From Hyphomicrobiales bacterium (GTDB lineage Bacteria; Pseudomonadota; Alphaproteobacteria; Rhizobiales; Rhizobiaceae), in the NCBI GenBank assembly GCA_900468625.1, contig UBUL01000029.1, positions 27,401 to 91,400 of the forward strand: a DNA stretch of 64,000 nucleotides. The letters are read 5' to 3'. Below the pieces are notes generated by a model. That model had not been told where the DNA came from and searched no databases. It saw only the letters and a program-made list of their open reading frames with translations. Made by a program: the position numbers and the translations under genes. Below are positions 17,751 to 26,295 of this stretch, one piece after another; within the stretch, counting starts at the first letter, position 1; the number at the start of each line of letters is the position of its first letter.

Positions 17751-18446
17751 TCAGTCGACGGTTCGACGATGCGCCCAAATGCGCTGGAGCTTCGACATGT
17801 TCTTGAGCGAGCTTTGCACATGCGCGCGCGCTGCATTCGCAGCTGCCTCGCGGTCGCGTGCGCAGATGGCGTCTGCAATTGCCCGATGCTCATCGAGATC
17901 CGTGTGCTCGAGATCGACCCAGAGAACTTCGAGCCACAGGGCCAAACGAAGTTGCTGATAGACTTGGTCGGTTACCCTTACGAGAGCCTCGTTCCGAGTC
18001 GATTCCACAATGACTCGATGAATGTACAATCCAAGATCGAGACGGGCGGCGTCGGACGGCGCCCCATTGGTCGTCTCCTTGAGCTCGATCATCTGGGCGA
18101 TTACGCCTCGAAGCCGGTCAAGGTCTTCTTCGGTCGCCATCTCGCAGGCGAGTTGCGCAGCGCAGACATCGAGTGCTTCGCGAACAACCAGCAAATTGCA
18201 GAATTTGGTGACGTCCAGATCGGTGACCGTATATCCGAGGTTTCGTTGTCCGACGATCAACCCTTCCTCTTCAAGCTTCATCAACGCTTCGCGCAACGGC
18301 GTCCGGCTGACGCCGAAGCGCTTGGCAAGCGTGTTTTCCGACAGGCGCTCCGAGGGGCGTAGTTGGCCGCTGAGAATGAGGTCCTTCAGCTGCGAGTATG
18401 TGCTCTCACGCAACGAGCCTCGCTGTTCCGTTTTGGTCGATGCCAA
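17751..18446 (-). CDS. GntR-family regulator, FCD (FadR/VanR) type
   Basis: A 231-residue regulator. The winged helix occupies about residues 10-75 (LRESTYSQLKDLILSGQLRPSERLSENTLAKRFGVSRTPLREALMKLEEEGL) and an all-helical FCD ligand domain follows, with Arg/His positions that usually bind a metal and a carboxylate. The start is a TTG at 18446 behind AAAGGGA; no ATG fits the N-terminus. It stands between the importer operon and the divergent agmatinase gene and most likely controls both through the palindromes at 18515-18547. Confidence 0.9.
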   Translation of the reverse strand: MASTKTEQRGSLRESTYSQLKDLILSGQLRPSERLSENTLAKRFGVSRTPLREALMKLEEEGLIVGQRNLGYTVTDLDVTKFCNLLVVREALDVCAAQLACEMATEEDLDRLRGVIAQMIELKETTNGAPSDAARLDLGLYIHRVIVESTRNEALVRVTDQVYQQLRLALWLEVLWVDLEHTDLDEHRAIADAICARDREAAANAARAHVQSSLKNMSKLQRIWAHRRTVD

Positions 18447-18514
18447 TCAATTCCCTTTCCATGTCTGCGCCCGTTCAGCGGGTCCTGTCGGTGGCACCAT
18501 AACTTTTTCCCTCT

Positions 18515-18528
18515 TGCTTGATCAAGCA
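18515..18528. promoter_or_regulatory. 14-bp palindrome upstream of the agmatinase and GntR genes
   Basis: Perfect palindrome TGCTTGATCAAGCA in the divergent gap. A possible operator, but the sequence is not a known GntR consensus. Confidence 0.35.
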
Positions 18529-18539
18529 GAATACGATTA

Positions 18540-18547
18540 TGTATACA
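18540..18547. promoter_or_regulatory. candidate FCD-GntR operator
   Basis: TGTATACA inside ATGTATACAAT. FCD-type GntR proteins often bind sites with a central GTATAC-like core, and this one lies between the GntR gene and the agmatinase gene. Binding is inferred. Confidence 0.45.
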
Positions 18548-18629
18548 ATGTTGACCACAACAAGCAATGCCCTTTCATCTGCATTTTGGAAGCGGCTTGA
18601 AATGTGGGTACAGGACAAATGGAGGCCCG

Positions 18630-19676
18630 ATGCCAGAGATTTTAAGCCTGGAAGAATTGCGGGAGCGCTTTTCGAATGCTTCAGGCGGCGACATGTTCGA
18701 TCCGGAGTTTCGAAAGGTTGCCGAGCTGGTCTTTGGGGATGGCGATAGCCGTCAGGCTCCTTATTGCGGCATACCAACGCTTTTGAAGGCTCCTTATCGT
18801 CCTGATGCGTCGCCGGATTTTACCGGCATCGACATCGCGCTTTTCGGGATACCAATGGACCTTGGCGTGACGAACCGATCAGGTGCGCGGTTCGGGCCTC
18901 GTGCCGTTCGCAATGTCGATCGGGTCGGTCCTTATGAGCATGTGTTGCGCGCCGTTCCGACCGCTCACGCACGGGTCGCCGATGTCGGCGATGTTCCGTT
19001 CAGGAGCCGCTTTGATCTCGCCGCATCCCATGAGGATATCGAGCGATTTGTCCTCGGGGTGGTCAAGGCGGGCGTTGTGCCTTTGGCGGTCGGCGGCGAC
19101 CACTCGATAGGTCTTCCCATTCTGCGGGCCGTCGGCAAGGATCGATCGGTAGGGATGATCCATATCGATGCGCATTGCGACACGGGCGGCTCCTTTGAGG
19201 GCTGCAAATTCCATCATGGCGGCCCATTCCGGCAGGCGGTGCTTGACGGCGTGCTGGATCCGCGGCGGACGGTTCAGATCGGCATTCGAGGAAATTCGGA
19301 ATATCTGTGGGAGTTCTCGTATGCGTCCGGCATGACCGTCATACATGCGGAAGAGGTCGGCGATATCGGCATAGGCGCGGTCGTCGCAAGGGCGAGAGAG
19401 ATCGTCGGCTCGGGTCCGACCTATATCAGCTTCGACGTCGATTCTCTCGATCCGGCATTTGCGCCCGGTACGGGGACGCCTGAAGTCGGCGGGCTGACCT
19501 CCGCCCAGGCGCTGGGCATTCTGCGAGGTCTTGCGGGATTGAACATCGTTGGCGGCGACGTCGTCGAGGTTGCTCCACAGTACGATCCGACAACGAACAC
19601 GGCGCAAATTGCGGCGCAGGTTTTATTCGAACTCCTCTGCCTGGCGGCAGAGGCAATCAAGATTCGCGCGTCCTAG
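18630..19676 (+). CDS. agmatinase-family ureohydrolase
   Basis: A 348-residue enzyme of the arginase/agmatinase fold, which hydrolyses a guanidino group to urea and an amine at a two-manganese centre. Metal ligands are visible: GGDHSIGLP (His), HIDAHCDTG (Asp-x-His-x-Asp) and SFDVDSLDPAFAPGTGTPEVGGL (Asp-x-Asp). The ATG at 18630 follows GGAGG and is preferred over 18567. The family includes agmatinase, guanidinobutyrase and guanidinopropionase, which this sequence does not distinguish. Neighbours (importer, aminotransferase, aldehyde dehydrogenase) suggest use of a guanidino compound as carbon and nitrogen source. Confidence 0.88.
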   Translation: MPEILSLEELRERFSNASGGDMFDPEFRKVAELVFGDGDSRQAPYCGIPTLLKAPYRPDASPDFTGIDIALFGIPMDLGVTNRSGARFGPRAVRNVDRVGPYEHVLRAVPTAHARVADVGDVPFRSRFDLAASHEDIERFVLGVVKAGVVPLAVGGDHSIGLPILRAVGKDRSVGMIHIDAHCDTGGSFEGCKFHHGGPFRQAVLDGVLDPRRTVQIGIRGNSEYLWEFSYASGMTVIHAEEVGDIGIGAVVARAREIVGSGPTYISFDVDSLDPAFAPGTGTPEVGGLTSAQALGILRGLAGLNIVGGDVVEVAPQYDPTTNTAQIAAQVLFELLCLAAEAIKIRAS

Positions 19677-19711
19677 CGGCTGAGGCTAGGCGTTGCGAAG
19701 GCTGCAACCGT

Positions 19712-19731
19712 CCTGTCCGCAAAAGGACAGG
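19712..19731 (+). other. hairpin ahead of the solute-binding protein gene
   Basis: CCTGTCC-GCAAAA-GGACAGG, a perfect 7-bp stem 24 bp before the next start codon. Such hairpins between an enzyme gene and a binding-protein gene can cut down read-through or protect the downstream mRNA, which is needed in excess. No T-run follows. Confidence 0.5.
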
Positions 19732-19755
19732 GGGAAACAAAAAGGGGAATGCAAC

Positions 19756-20598
19756 ATGCAATTATCAAAACTCTTGCTGACGTCCGTCTTGCTGGGTGTC
19801 GCCTTCGCCGGCGCCGCCACCGCAGAGACAAAGCCAACCGAAATTACGATTGCGACCGAAGGCGCGTACGAACCGTGGAACTTCACTGGACCTGATGGCA
19901 AGCTTGCCGGGTTCGAGATCGATCTTGCCAACGACCTCTGCGCTCGCATGAAGATCAAGTGCACGATCGTCGCCCAGGATTGGGACGGCCTCATTCCGTC
20001 GCTCAATGTGAAAAAGTTCGACGCCATCATGGCCTCGATGATCGTTACTGAGAAGCGTCTTGCCGTCATTTCGTTCAGCGAGCCCTATGCCCCGACTGCT
20101 GCTGCCTTCATGGTCGACAAGACCGGTCCGCTTGCAAAGCTGCCAGGCACCGGGACCACGGTCGATCTTGCCGGAGACAAAGCGAAGGTCGAGCAGGAAT
20201 TGCAGCCGCTTCGAGACGCCCTCAAGGGCAAGACGGTCGGCGCGCAGGTATCGACGGCGAACGCAACGTTCCTCGACACCTACTTCAAGGGCGTCGTCGA
20301 TCCTAGAGAATACAAGACCGTCGAGCAGCATGATCTGGATCTTCAGGCCGGCCGCATCGACGCAGTCGTTGCGCAGAAGACATCGCTGAACGCAACGCTT
20401 CGAAAGGATGATTTCAAAGACTACACGATCGCCGGTCCGACCTTCAAAGGCGGGGTCTTCGGGCAGGGTATCGCAGCAGGACTTCGCAAGGACGATACGG
20501 TCCTGAAGTCCATGTTCGACGCGGCGATCAAAGCGGCCAAGGCGGACGGCACGATCAACAAGCTTGCGCAGAAATGGATCAAGACAAATCTCGATTGA
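19756..20598 (+). CDS. polar amino-acid ABC transporter, solute-binding protein
   Basis: A 280-residue periplasmic binding protein of family 3 (ArgT/LAO/OccT type). Signal peptide to about residue 24 (LLLTSVLLGVAFAGAATA), then ITIATEGAYEPWNFTGPDGKLAGFEIDLANDLCARMKIKCTIVAQDWDGLIPSL, the textbook start of this family. The ATG at 19756 follows GGGGAA. It probably serves the permeases and ATPase at 15.5-17.7 kb, although the genes are on opposite strands and separated by the GntR and agmatinase genes. The ligand is likely a cationic amino acid, an opine or a guanidino acid. Confidence 0.9.
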   Translation: MQLSKLLLTSVLLGVAFAGAATAETKPTEITIATEGAYEPWNFTGPDGKLAGFEIDLANDLCARMKIKCTIVAQDWDGLIPSLNVKKFDAIMASMIVTEKRLAVISFSEPYAPTAAAFMVDKTGPLAKLPGTGTTVDLAGDKAKVEQELQPLRDALKGKTVGAQVSTANATFLDTYFKGVVDPREYKTVEQHDLDLQAGRIDAVVAQKTSLNATLRKDDFKDYTIAGPTFKGGVFGQGIAAGLRKDDTVLKSMFDAAIKAAKADGTINKLAQKWIKTNLD

Positions 20599-20720
20599 TT
20601 GAGCGCTGAAATTCTCACCCCGACAAAAATGGCAGCCGGTGCACCAAAAGGTCGCATCGGCTGACCGGCGGAGCTTTGCCAAGCGTCGCTATCGAAACAC
20701 ACCTCATTTGGAGAGCCGTT

Positions 20721-22103
20721 GTGACTATCCTTCTCAATTCCCTTGAAGCTCGGGACGCTGCCTTCGTTCTTCACCCCTATACCAACGCCTCGCAACATTT
20801 GAAGGACGGTCCGCTGGTGATTGCAAGGGGGGAAGGGATCCATGTCATCGACAGCGAGGGCAATAAGTATATCGAAGGTCTTGGGGGGCTGTTTTGCGCG
20901 TCGCTCGGCTTCAGCGAACAGCGTCTAGTCGATGCCGCGACCCGGCAAATGAAGGAATTGCCATTCTATCACAGCTTCGGCGGCAAATCGCACGAGACGG
21001 CCATCGAGCTGGCCGACAGGCTCATCCGGCTTTCGCCTGTTCCGATGTCGAAGGTGTTCTTCGCCAATTCGGGTTCCGAGGCCAATGATACGGCCATGAA
21101 ACTCGTCTGGTATTATCACAACGCGATCGGCAAGCCGGAAAAGAAAAAGATCATTTCGCGTATGCGTGCCTATCACGGCGTGACCATCGCCTCCGCAAGC
21201 CTGACGGGGCTCCCTAACAATCACCGTGATTTCGATCTGCCGATCGCCCGCGTGCTGCATACGGATTGCCCGGAATTCTATCGTTACGGTCAGCCGGGCG
21301 AGACGGAAGAGGAATTTGCCACACGTTGCGCGGATGCGCTCGAGAGACTGATCCTTGCGGAAGGCCCGGAAACGATCGGTGCATTCTTTGCCGAACCGCT
21401 TATGGCATCGGGCGGCTGCATCGTCCCGCCGCCAGCCTACTACGAGAAAATTCAGGCAATCCTGAAGAAATACGACGTGCTGCTAATCGCAGACGAGGTG
21501 ATCTGCGGCTTCGGCAGGCTCGGGACGATGTTCGGTTCCGAAAGCTTCGGGCTGCAACCCGATATGATCGTGATGGCAAAGCAGCTCTCGGCAGCTTACC
21601 AGCCGATCTCAGCCCTGATGATCAATGAAAAGATCCATTTTGCGATCGTTTCGGAAAGCGAGAAGATCGGGACCTTCGGGCACGGCTTCACCTATAGCGG
21701 CCATCCCGTCGCCACGGCCGTCGCGCTGGAAACCCTCAAGATATACGAGGAGCGAGACATAGTCGGCCATGTCCAGGACGTAGCGCCGCTGTTTCAGCGC
21801 CGGCTGAATGATCTGAGCGAGCATCCGCTCGTTGGCAACGCCCGTGGCCGGGGTCTGATCGGAACGCTTGAGCTCGTTCGCAACAAGGAGACGAAGGAGG
21901 CGTTCAATCCAGCCCATGGGATTGCTATCCACGCCGGACGAAGAGCTCAGGCCCACGGCGTCATCACCCGCGCGCTGGGCGACAACTACTCGCTGTGCCC
22001 GCCGCTGATCATCACCGAGGCGCAGATCAACGAATTGTTCGACCGCTCCACCCGCGCGCTGGACGACACATATGCCTGGGCCAGGGCGAGTGGATTGTAC
22101 TGA
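20721..22103 (+). CDS. class III omega-aminotransferase
   Basis: A 460-residue PLP enzyme of the omega-aminotransferase group (beta-alanine/putrescine:pyruvate type). LHPYTNASQHLKDGPLVIARGEGIHVID starts the family fold. Also visible are FFANSGSEANDTAMKLVWYYHNAIGKPEKKKIISRMRAYHG, the PLP-binding DEVICGFGRLG, and the lysine in MAKQLSAAYQPISA. The GTG at 20721 has GGAG in front; a longer frame from 20676 is unlikely. SpuC-like relatives transaminate putrescine and other terminal amines. Here it probably acts on the amine released by the ureohydrolase, giving an aldehyde for the dehydrogenase. Confidence 0.88.
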   Translation: MTILLNSLEARDAAFVLHPYTNASQHLKDGPLVIARGEGIHVIDSEGNKYIEGLGGLFCASLGFSEQRLVDAATRQMKELPFYHSFGGKSHETAIELADRLIRLSPVPMSKVFFANSGSEANDTAMKLVWYYHNAIGKPEKKKIISRMRAYHGVTIASASLTGLPNNHRDFDLPIARVLHTDCPEFYRYGQPGETEEEFATRCADALERLILAEGPETIGAFFAEPLMASGGCIVPPPAYYEKIQAILKKYDVLLIADEVICGFGRLGTMFGSESFGLQPDMIVMAKQLSAAYQPISALMINEKIHFAIVSESEKIGTFGHGFTYSGHPVATAVALETLKIYEERDIVGHVQDVAPLFQRRLNDLSEHPLVGNARGRGLIGTLELVRNKETKEAFNPAHGIAIHAGRRAQAHGVITRALGDNYSLCPPLIITEAQINELFDRSTRALDDTYAWARASGLY

Positions 22104-22116
22104 GGAACGATTGACG

Positions 22117-23709
22117 ATGCGCAATTTCGAAACTCCCGGAAGATCGATCGCCGTCGGGCGCAATGGGATGGCGGCGACATCCCATCCGATGGCGACCATG
22201 ACTGCGATCGAGATACTGAAGAGCGGTGGCAAGGCCATTGATGCCGCCGTCGGAGCCTGCGCCGTCCAGTGTGTGGTGGAGGCTGGGTCCACCGGCGTGG
22301 GTGGTGATTGCTTTGCACTGCTGACGGCAAACGGCAGCGATCAGGTCGTGGCCTATAACGGCTCGGGACGGACGCCTGCTGCGGCGAAATACGAATGGTA
22401 TAGGGATAACGGCATTACCGCCATCGACCGGTCATCGCCCCATGCCGTGACAATTCCGGGCGCGGTGGAGGCATGGACACGCCTCGTCGCCGACCACGGC
22501 AGGATGCCGATCGCGGAGATACTTGCCCCTGCAATCGCACTGGCACGAGACGGCTATGGGATCACCCCGAGGGTGGCAGCCGACATTTCAAACCAGCGAG
22601 ACTTGCTTTTACGTGATCCGTCGACCCGTCGCATCTTTTTGGCCGACGATCAGGTTCCCCCTGTCGGATCGGTTCAACGTCAGCCTGAGCTTGCACAGAC
22701 GCTGGAAGCGATCGCAATTTCGGGTCGTGACGGGTTCTATCGCGGCCCGGTCGCCGAGGACATGCTGGCCAAGCTGACGTCGCTGGGCGGTTTGCATACG
22801 GTGGAGGACTTTGCCTCCGCCTCCGGCGAATATGTAAAACCAATCAGTGCGACCTACCGGGGATTGACCGTCCACGAATGCCCGCCCAACGGGCAAGGCA
22901 TCATCGCGCTCATGATCTTGAAAATTCTGGAGCGGTTCGAGCGCAAAGGCGATCCGCTGAGCGCTGATAATTTGCACATCGAGGTGGAGGCAACGAGGCT
23001 TGCCTATGCGGCACGCGATCGATGGCTGGCCGGGTCGGAAACGTCGGTTGTCCCGGTTGAATACCTTTTGTCCGATCGGTTTATTGACAGTCTTGCTGCC
23101 AAAATAGATCTGGAGAAAGCCGTCGATGCCGGAGCGATTATCGACGGTGTCGAACATTCGGATACCGTTTACATTTCGGTGGTTGATAAGGACCGAAATG
23201 TCGCGAGCTTCATCAATTCGATCTTCCATCCCTACGGAAGCGGCCTGATGGCTCCGAAGTCGGGCGTCTTGTTTCACAATCGCGGCCAGAGTTTCGTCAT
23301 GAAAGAGGGTCATCCGAACGCGATAGGTCCGCGCAAAAGACCGATGCACACAATCATTCCGGGACTGGTGACGCGCGCTGGAAAATCCGTGCTCTCATTC
23401 GGCGTTATGGGAGGGCATTACCAGGCAATGGGTCACGCCCACTTCCTTTCCAAGCTTTTTGACTACGATCTCGATATCCAAAGTGCAATCGATCTTCCGC
23501 GCTTGTTCCCGCTTCCGGGCACGGCCACGGTCGAGACGGAGGCGCTGCTTCGCGCGACAATCGGTAACGAGCTGGAGGCCCGCGGTTTTAAGGTTGTCGC
23601 ACCGAAATGGGCGATCGGCGGGGCGCAGGCGATCTGGATCGACGATCAAAACGACACCTTGCTGGGCGCTTCCGATCATAGAAAAGACGGTTTTGCCCTC
23701 GGCTACTGA
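22117..23709 (+). CDS. gamma-glutamyltransferase-like Ntn hydrolase, cytoplasmic
   Basis: A 530-residue member of the GGT family. The large-subunit start (MAATSHPMATMTAIEILKSGGKAIDAAVGACAVQCVVE) and GVGGDCFALL are clear, and the autocleavage region EHSDTVYISVVDKDRNVASFINSIF aligns its Thr with the catalytic Thr of GGT (TTHYSVVD). Classical bacterial GGTs are exported, but no signal peptide is present, so this one stays in the cytoplasm. It starts 13 bp after the aminotransferase. A role in removing a gamma-glutamyl or other amide group from an intermediate is inferred; HpxW-type amidohydrolases are an alternative. Confidence 0.82.
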   Translation: MRNFETPGRSIAVGRNGMAATSHPMATMTAIEILKSGGKAIDAAVGACAVQCVVEAGSTGVGGDCFALLTANGSDQVVAYNGSGRTPAAAKYEWYRDNGITAIDRSSPHAVTIPGAVEAWTRLVADHGRMPIAEILAPAIALARDGYGITPRVAADISNQRDLLLRDPSTRRIFLADDQVPPVGSVQRQPELAQTLEAIAISGRDGFYRGPVAEDMLAKLTSLGGLHTVEDFASASGEYVKPISATYRGLTVHECPPNGQGIIALMILKILERFERKGDPLSADNLHIEVEATRLAYAARDRWLAGSETSVVPVEYLLSDRFIDSLAAKIDLEKAVDAGAIIDGVEHSDTVYISVVDKDRNVASFINSIFHPYGSGLMAPKSGVLFHNRGQSFVMKEGHPNAIGPRKRPMHTIIPGLVTRAGKSVLSFGVMGGHYQAMGHAHFLSKLFDYDLDIQSAIDLPRLFPLPGTATVETEALLRATIGNELEARGFKVVAPKWAIGGAQAIWIDDQNDTLLGASDHRKDGFALGY

Positions 23710-23728
23710 TAAAAAGGATGGAACTGAA

Positions 23729-25162
23729 ATGTCCGAGTATCCGAACACGAGGCTCTATATAAACGGCATCTGGCGCGATGGCTCCAATGAGCAGCTACCT
23801 GTCGTAAATCCGGCGTCGAGCGAGGTCATCGGCAACGTCTCGAATGCCAGCAACGATGATCTCGACGAAGCACTTGCCGCGGCATCGGCCGGGTTCCAGC
23901 AATGGCGTCAGATCAGCGCGTTCGCGCGGGCGAGACTCCTTCGCAAGGCGGCTGAAATTCTGCGTGGGCGCTCGGCTGCGATCGCGAGGACGATGACGCT
24001 GGAACAGGGTAAGCCATTGGCGGAGTCCCTGGGGGAAACCTTGAGTGCGGCCGACATCATCGACTGGTTTGCCGAGGAAGCCCGTCGCGCCTACGGCCGT
24101 TTGATTCCTCCAAGGGCGATGAATGTCAGACAGATGGTCGTAAAGGAGCCGGTCGGCCCGGTGGCCGCCTTCAGTCCGTGGAATTTCCCATTGAACCAGG
24201 CTGTGCGCAAGGTGTCGGCAGCTCTTGCTGCCGGCTGTTCGATCATCTTGAAGGGACCTGAAGAGACGCCGGCGAGTTGCGCTGAGCTTGTTCGCGCATT
24301 CGCTGACGCAGGCCTGCCGGCCGGCGTCCTCAATCTTGTCTTCGGCATACCGGCAGAGATCTCGCGCTACCTCATTCCGCACCCGGTGATCCGCAAAATC
24401 TCCTTCACGGGATCGACGGCGGTCGGAAAACAGCTCGCCTCGCTCGCGGGTGCCCATATGAAGCGCGTGACGATGGAGTTGGGCGGGCACGCACCGGCCA
24501 TTGTGTTCGACGATGCGGATGTCGATCTGGCCGTTCGGATATTGAGCGGTGCAAAGTTTCGAAATGCCGGGCAGGTCTGCGTGGCGCCAACGCGCTTTCT
24601 CGTTCAGCAGAGCGTTTATGGGAAATTTCTGGAAGGCTTTGTGAAGGCGGCCGAAGCGATAAAGGTGGGCGACGGTTTGATGGACGGCGTGAACATGGGT
24701 CCGCTTGCCAACGCCCGTCGCGTCGAGGCCATGGAAGCCTTGACAGCGGACGCCGTGTCTCGTGGAGCAAGCATTGCGAGCGGCGGCAAGAGGCTCGGAA
24801 ATCGGGGAAATTTCTTCCAGCCGACTATTCTGACGGGTGTTCCGCAGGACGCGCGCATTGCGAATGAGGAGCCTTTCGGTCCCATCGCGTTGGTCAGCGC
24901 ATTTGCGGATTACGATGCGGCCATCTTAGAGACGAACCGACTGCCCTACGGACTTGCCGCCTATGCCTATACGAAATCCGCCAAGACAAGCGCCGCGCTC
25001 GCCCGCGATATTGAAAGCGGGATGCTGTCTATCAATCACCACGGACTGGCGCTGCCAGAGTTGCCTTTCGGCGGCGTGAAAGACTCCGGTTACGGCTCGG
25101 AAGGCGGCACCGAGGCGATGGAAAGCTACTTCAATATAAAGCTTGTGACCGAAGCGACATAG
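23729..25162 (+). CDS. NAD(P)+-dependent aldehyde dehydrogenase (succinate-semialdehyde type)
   Basis: A 477-residue aldehyde dehydrogenase. Cofactor and catalytic motifs are visible: FSPWNFPLNQAVRKVSAALAAGCSII, FTGSTAVGK, the catalytic Glu in TMELGGHAPAIVFDDAD, and the catalytic Cys in FRNAGQVCVAPTR. The closest pattern is the GabD/succinate-semialdehyde group, which also includes 4-aminobutanal and guanidinobutanal dehydrogenases. The ATG at 23729 follows AAAAAGGATGG. It should oxidise the aldehyde made by the aminotransferase or by the phospholyase downstream. Confidence 0.9.
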   Translation: MSEYPNTRLYINGIWRDGSNEQLPVVNPASSEVIGNVSNASNDDLDEALAAASAGFQQWRQISAFARARLLRKAAEILRGRSAAIARTMTLEQGKPLAESLGETLSAADIIDWFAEEARRAYGRLIPPRAMNVRQMVVKEPVGPVAAFSPWNFPLNQAVRKVSAALAAGCSIILKGPEETPASCAELVRAFADAGLPAGVLNLVFGIPAEISRYLIPHPVIRKISFTGSTAVGKQLASLAGAHMKRVTMELGGHAPAIVFDDADVDLAVRILSGAKFRNAGQVCVAPTRFLVQQSVYGKFLEGFVKAAEAIKVGDGLMDGVNMGPLANARRVEAMEALTADAVSRGASIASGGKRLGNRGNFFQPTILTGVPQDARIANEEPFGPIALVSAFADYDAAILETNRLPYGLAAYAYTKSAKTSAALARDIESGMLSINHHGLALPELPFGGVKDSGYGSEGGTEAMESYFNIKLVTEAT

Positions 25163-25230
25163 TTCGATTTTTGCCCTCAGAAGGCTTGGGAAATTTCAAG
25201 AGACGGACCCAAAAAGGGTGGGACGGTACA

Positions 25231-26295
25231 ATGTCGGCCATGCAAAAAAATTCCAAAACTGGTGTGCTCGGCGCCGAACTGGAAACTGCTTCTGTCCCCG
25301 TGTCCTGTGATCAGGCTCAGCAAATAGCGTGCGACCATTATGGCCTTTCTGGTCGCGCAACATGGCTGTGGGGCGAGAAGGACAGTAATTTTCGCCTGAT
25401 GCTCGAGGACGGCACGGCCTATCTTCTGAAAATTCTCAATCCGGCTGAGGATCCTCTCGTTACCTCGATGCACAGTTTGGCGCTCTTGCATGTGGAGGAG
25501 GTGGATCCGGGGATTCCGACCCAGCGTGTCATTCTCACCCGTGACGGTGCAGCGGATTTTCGCTTCGTGGCGGACGACGGCACCGAACGCGGCGTCCGCA
25601 TGGTCACGTTCGCGCCTGGCGTTGCACAACGGACCGCGCCACAGTCTCCTTTGCAGCGCCGGCGGGTTGGCGCAATGCTCGGGCGTTTGCAAAAAGCCTT
25701 GAAGAGCTTTTCACATGAAGCCGCATCCCATCGCATCACCTGGGATTTGAAACATGCGGCAGGTATGCGCGAAGTCCTGCCGACATTTGACGATGTTCAT
25801 CAGCGAACACGCCTCGAAAACGCGATCGAAGAGTTCGAGACGGCGATTGTGCCGATCATGAATACGTTGGATGCCCAAGTCATCCACAACGACTTCAACA
25901 TGGAAAACATCCTTGTCGATACGACAGCGCCGGATACAATCACCGGCATCATCGATTTTGGCGATATGGTGCACGCTCCCAAGCTTTTCGACGTGGGTGT
26001 GGCTGCTGCCTATCAGATCGGGGATGAACCTGACCCGATAACGCCGATGTGCGATCTTATCGCGGGATATCGCAGCGAATGTTCCCTGTCCGATGCCGAA
26101 ATCCCCTTGATCTACAAGGCAGCGGTCATGCGGTTGGTGATGCGGCTTTGTATTCCGAGATGGCGCGCACGGCTGTTCCCCGAGCACGCTCAACGCTTGA
26201 CCACACAAAGTGCAGGTGTTTGGGCGCAATTGGCGCGCCTTGATGCAATTCCAAGAACCGTCGCTATCGAAAGACTGCGCGGAGCCAATCGGTGA
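25231..26295 (+). CDS. aminoglycoside-phosphotransferase-fold small-molecule kinase
   Basis: A 354-residue kinase of the APH/choline-kinase fold. The catalytic loop is HNDFNMENILVD and the metal-binding segment is GIIDFGDMVHAPKLFDV. N-terminal sequence ATWLWGEKDSNFRLMLEDGTAYLLKILNP is the nucleotide-binding lobe with its lysine. It overlaps the next gene by 4 bp (GTGA). In animals the same pair of families works together: hydroxylysine kinase (AGPHD1) makes a phosphate ester that an AGXT2L-type enzyme eliminates. A hydroxylated amine or amino acid is therefore the expected substrate, not an antibiotic. The ATG at 25231 is preferred to 25171. Confidence 0.78.
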   Translation: MSAMQKNSKTGVLGAELETASVPVSCDQAQQIACDHYGLSGRATWLWGEKDSNFRLMLEDGTAYLLKILNPAEDPLVTSMHSLALLHVEEVDPGIPTQRVILTRDGAADFRFVADDGTERGVRMVTFAPGVAQRTAPQSPLQRRRVGAMLGRLQKALKSFSHEAASHRITWDLKHAAGMREVLPTFDDVHQRTRLENAIEEFETAIVPIMNTLDAQVIHNDFNMENILVDTTAPDTITGIIDFGDMVHAPKLFDVGVAAAYQIGDEPDPITPMCDLIAGYRSECSLSDAEIPLIYKAAVMRLVMRLCIPRWRARLFPEHAQRLTTQSAGVWAQLARLDAIPRTVAIERLRGANR

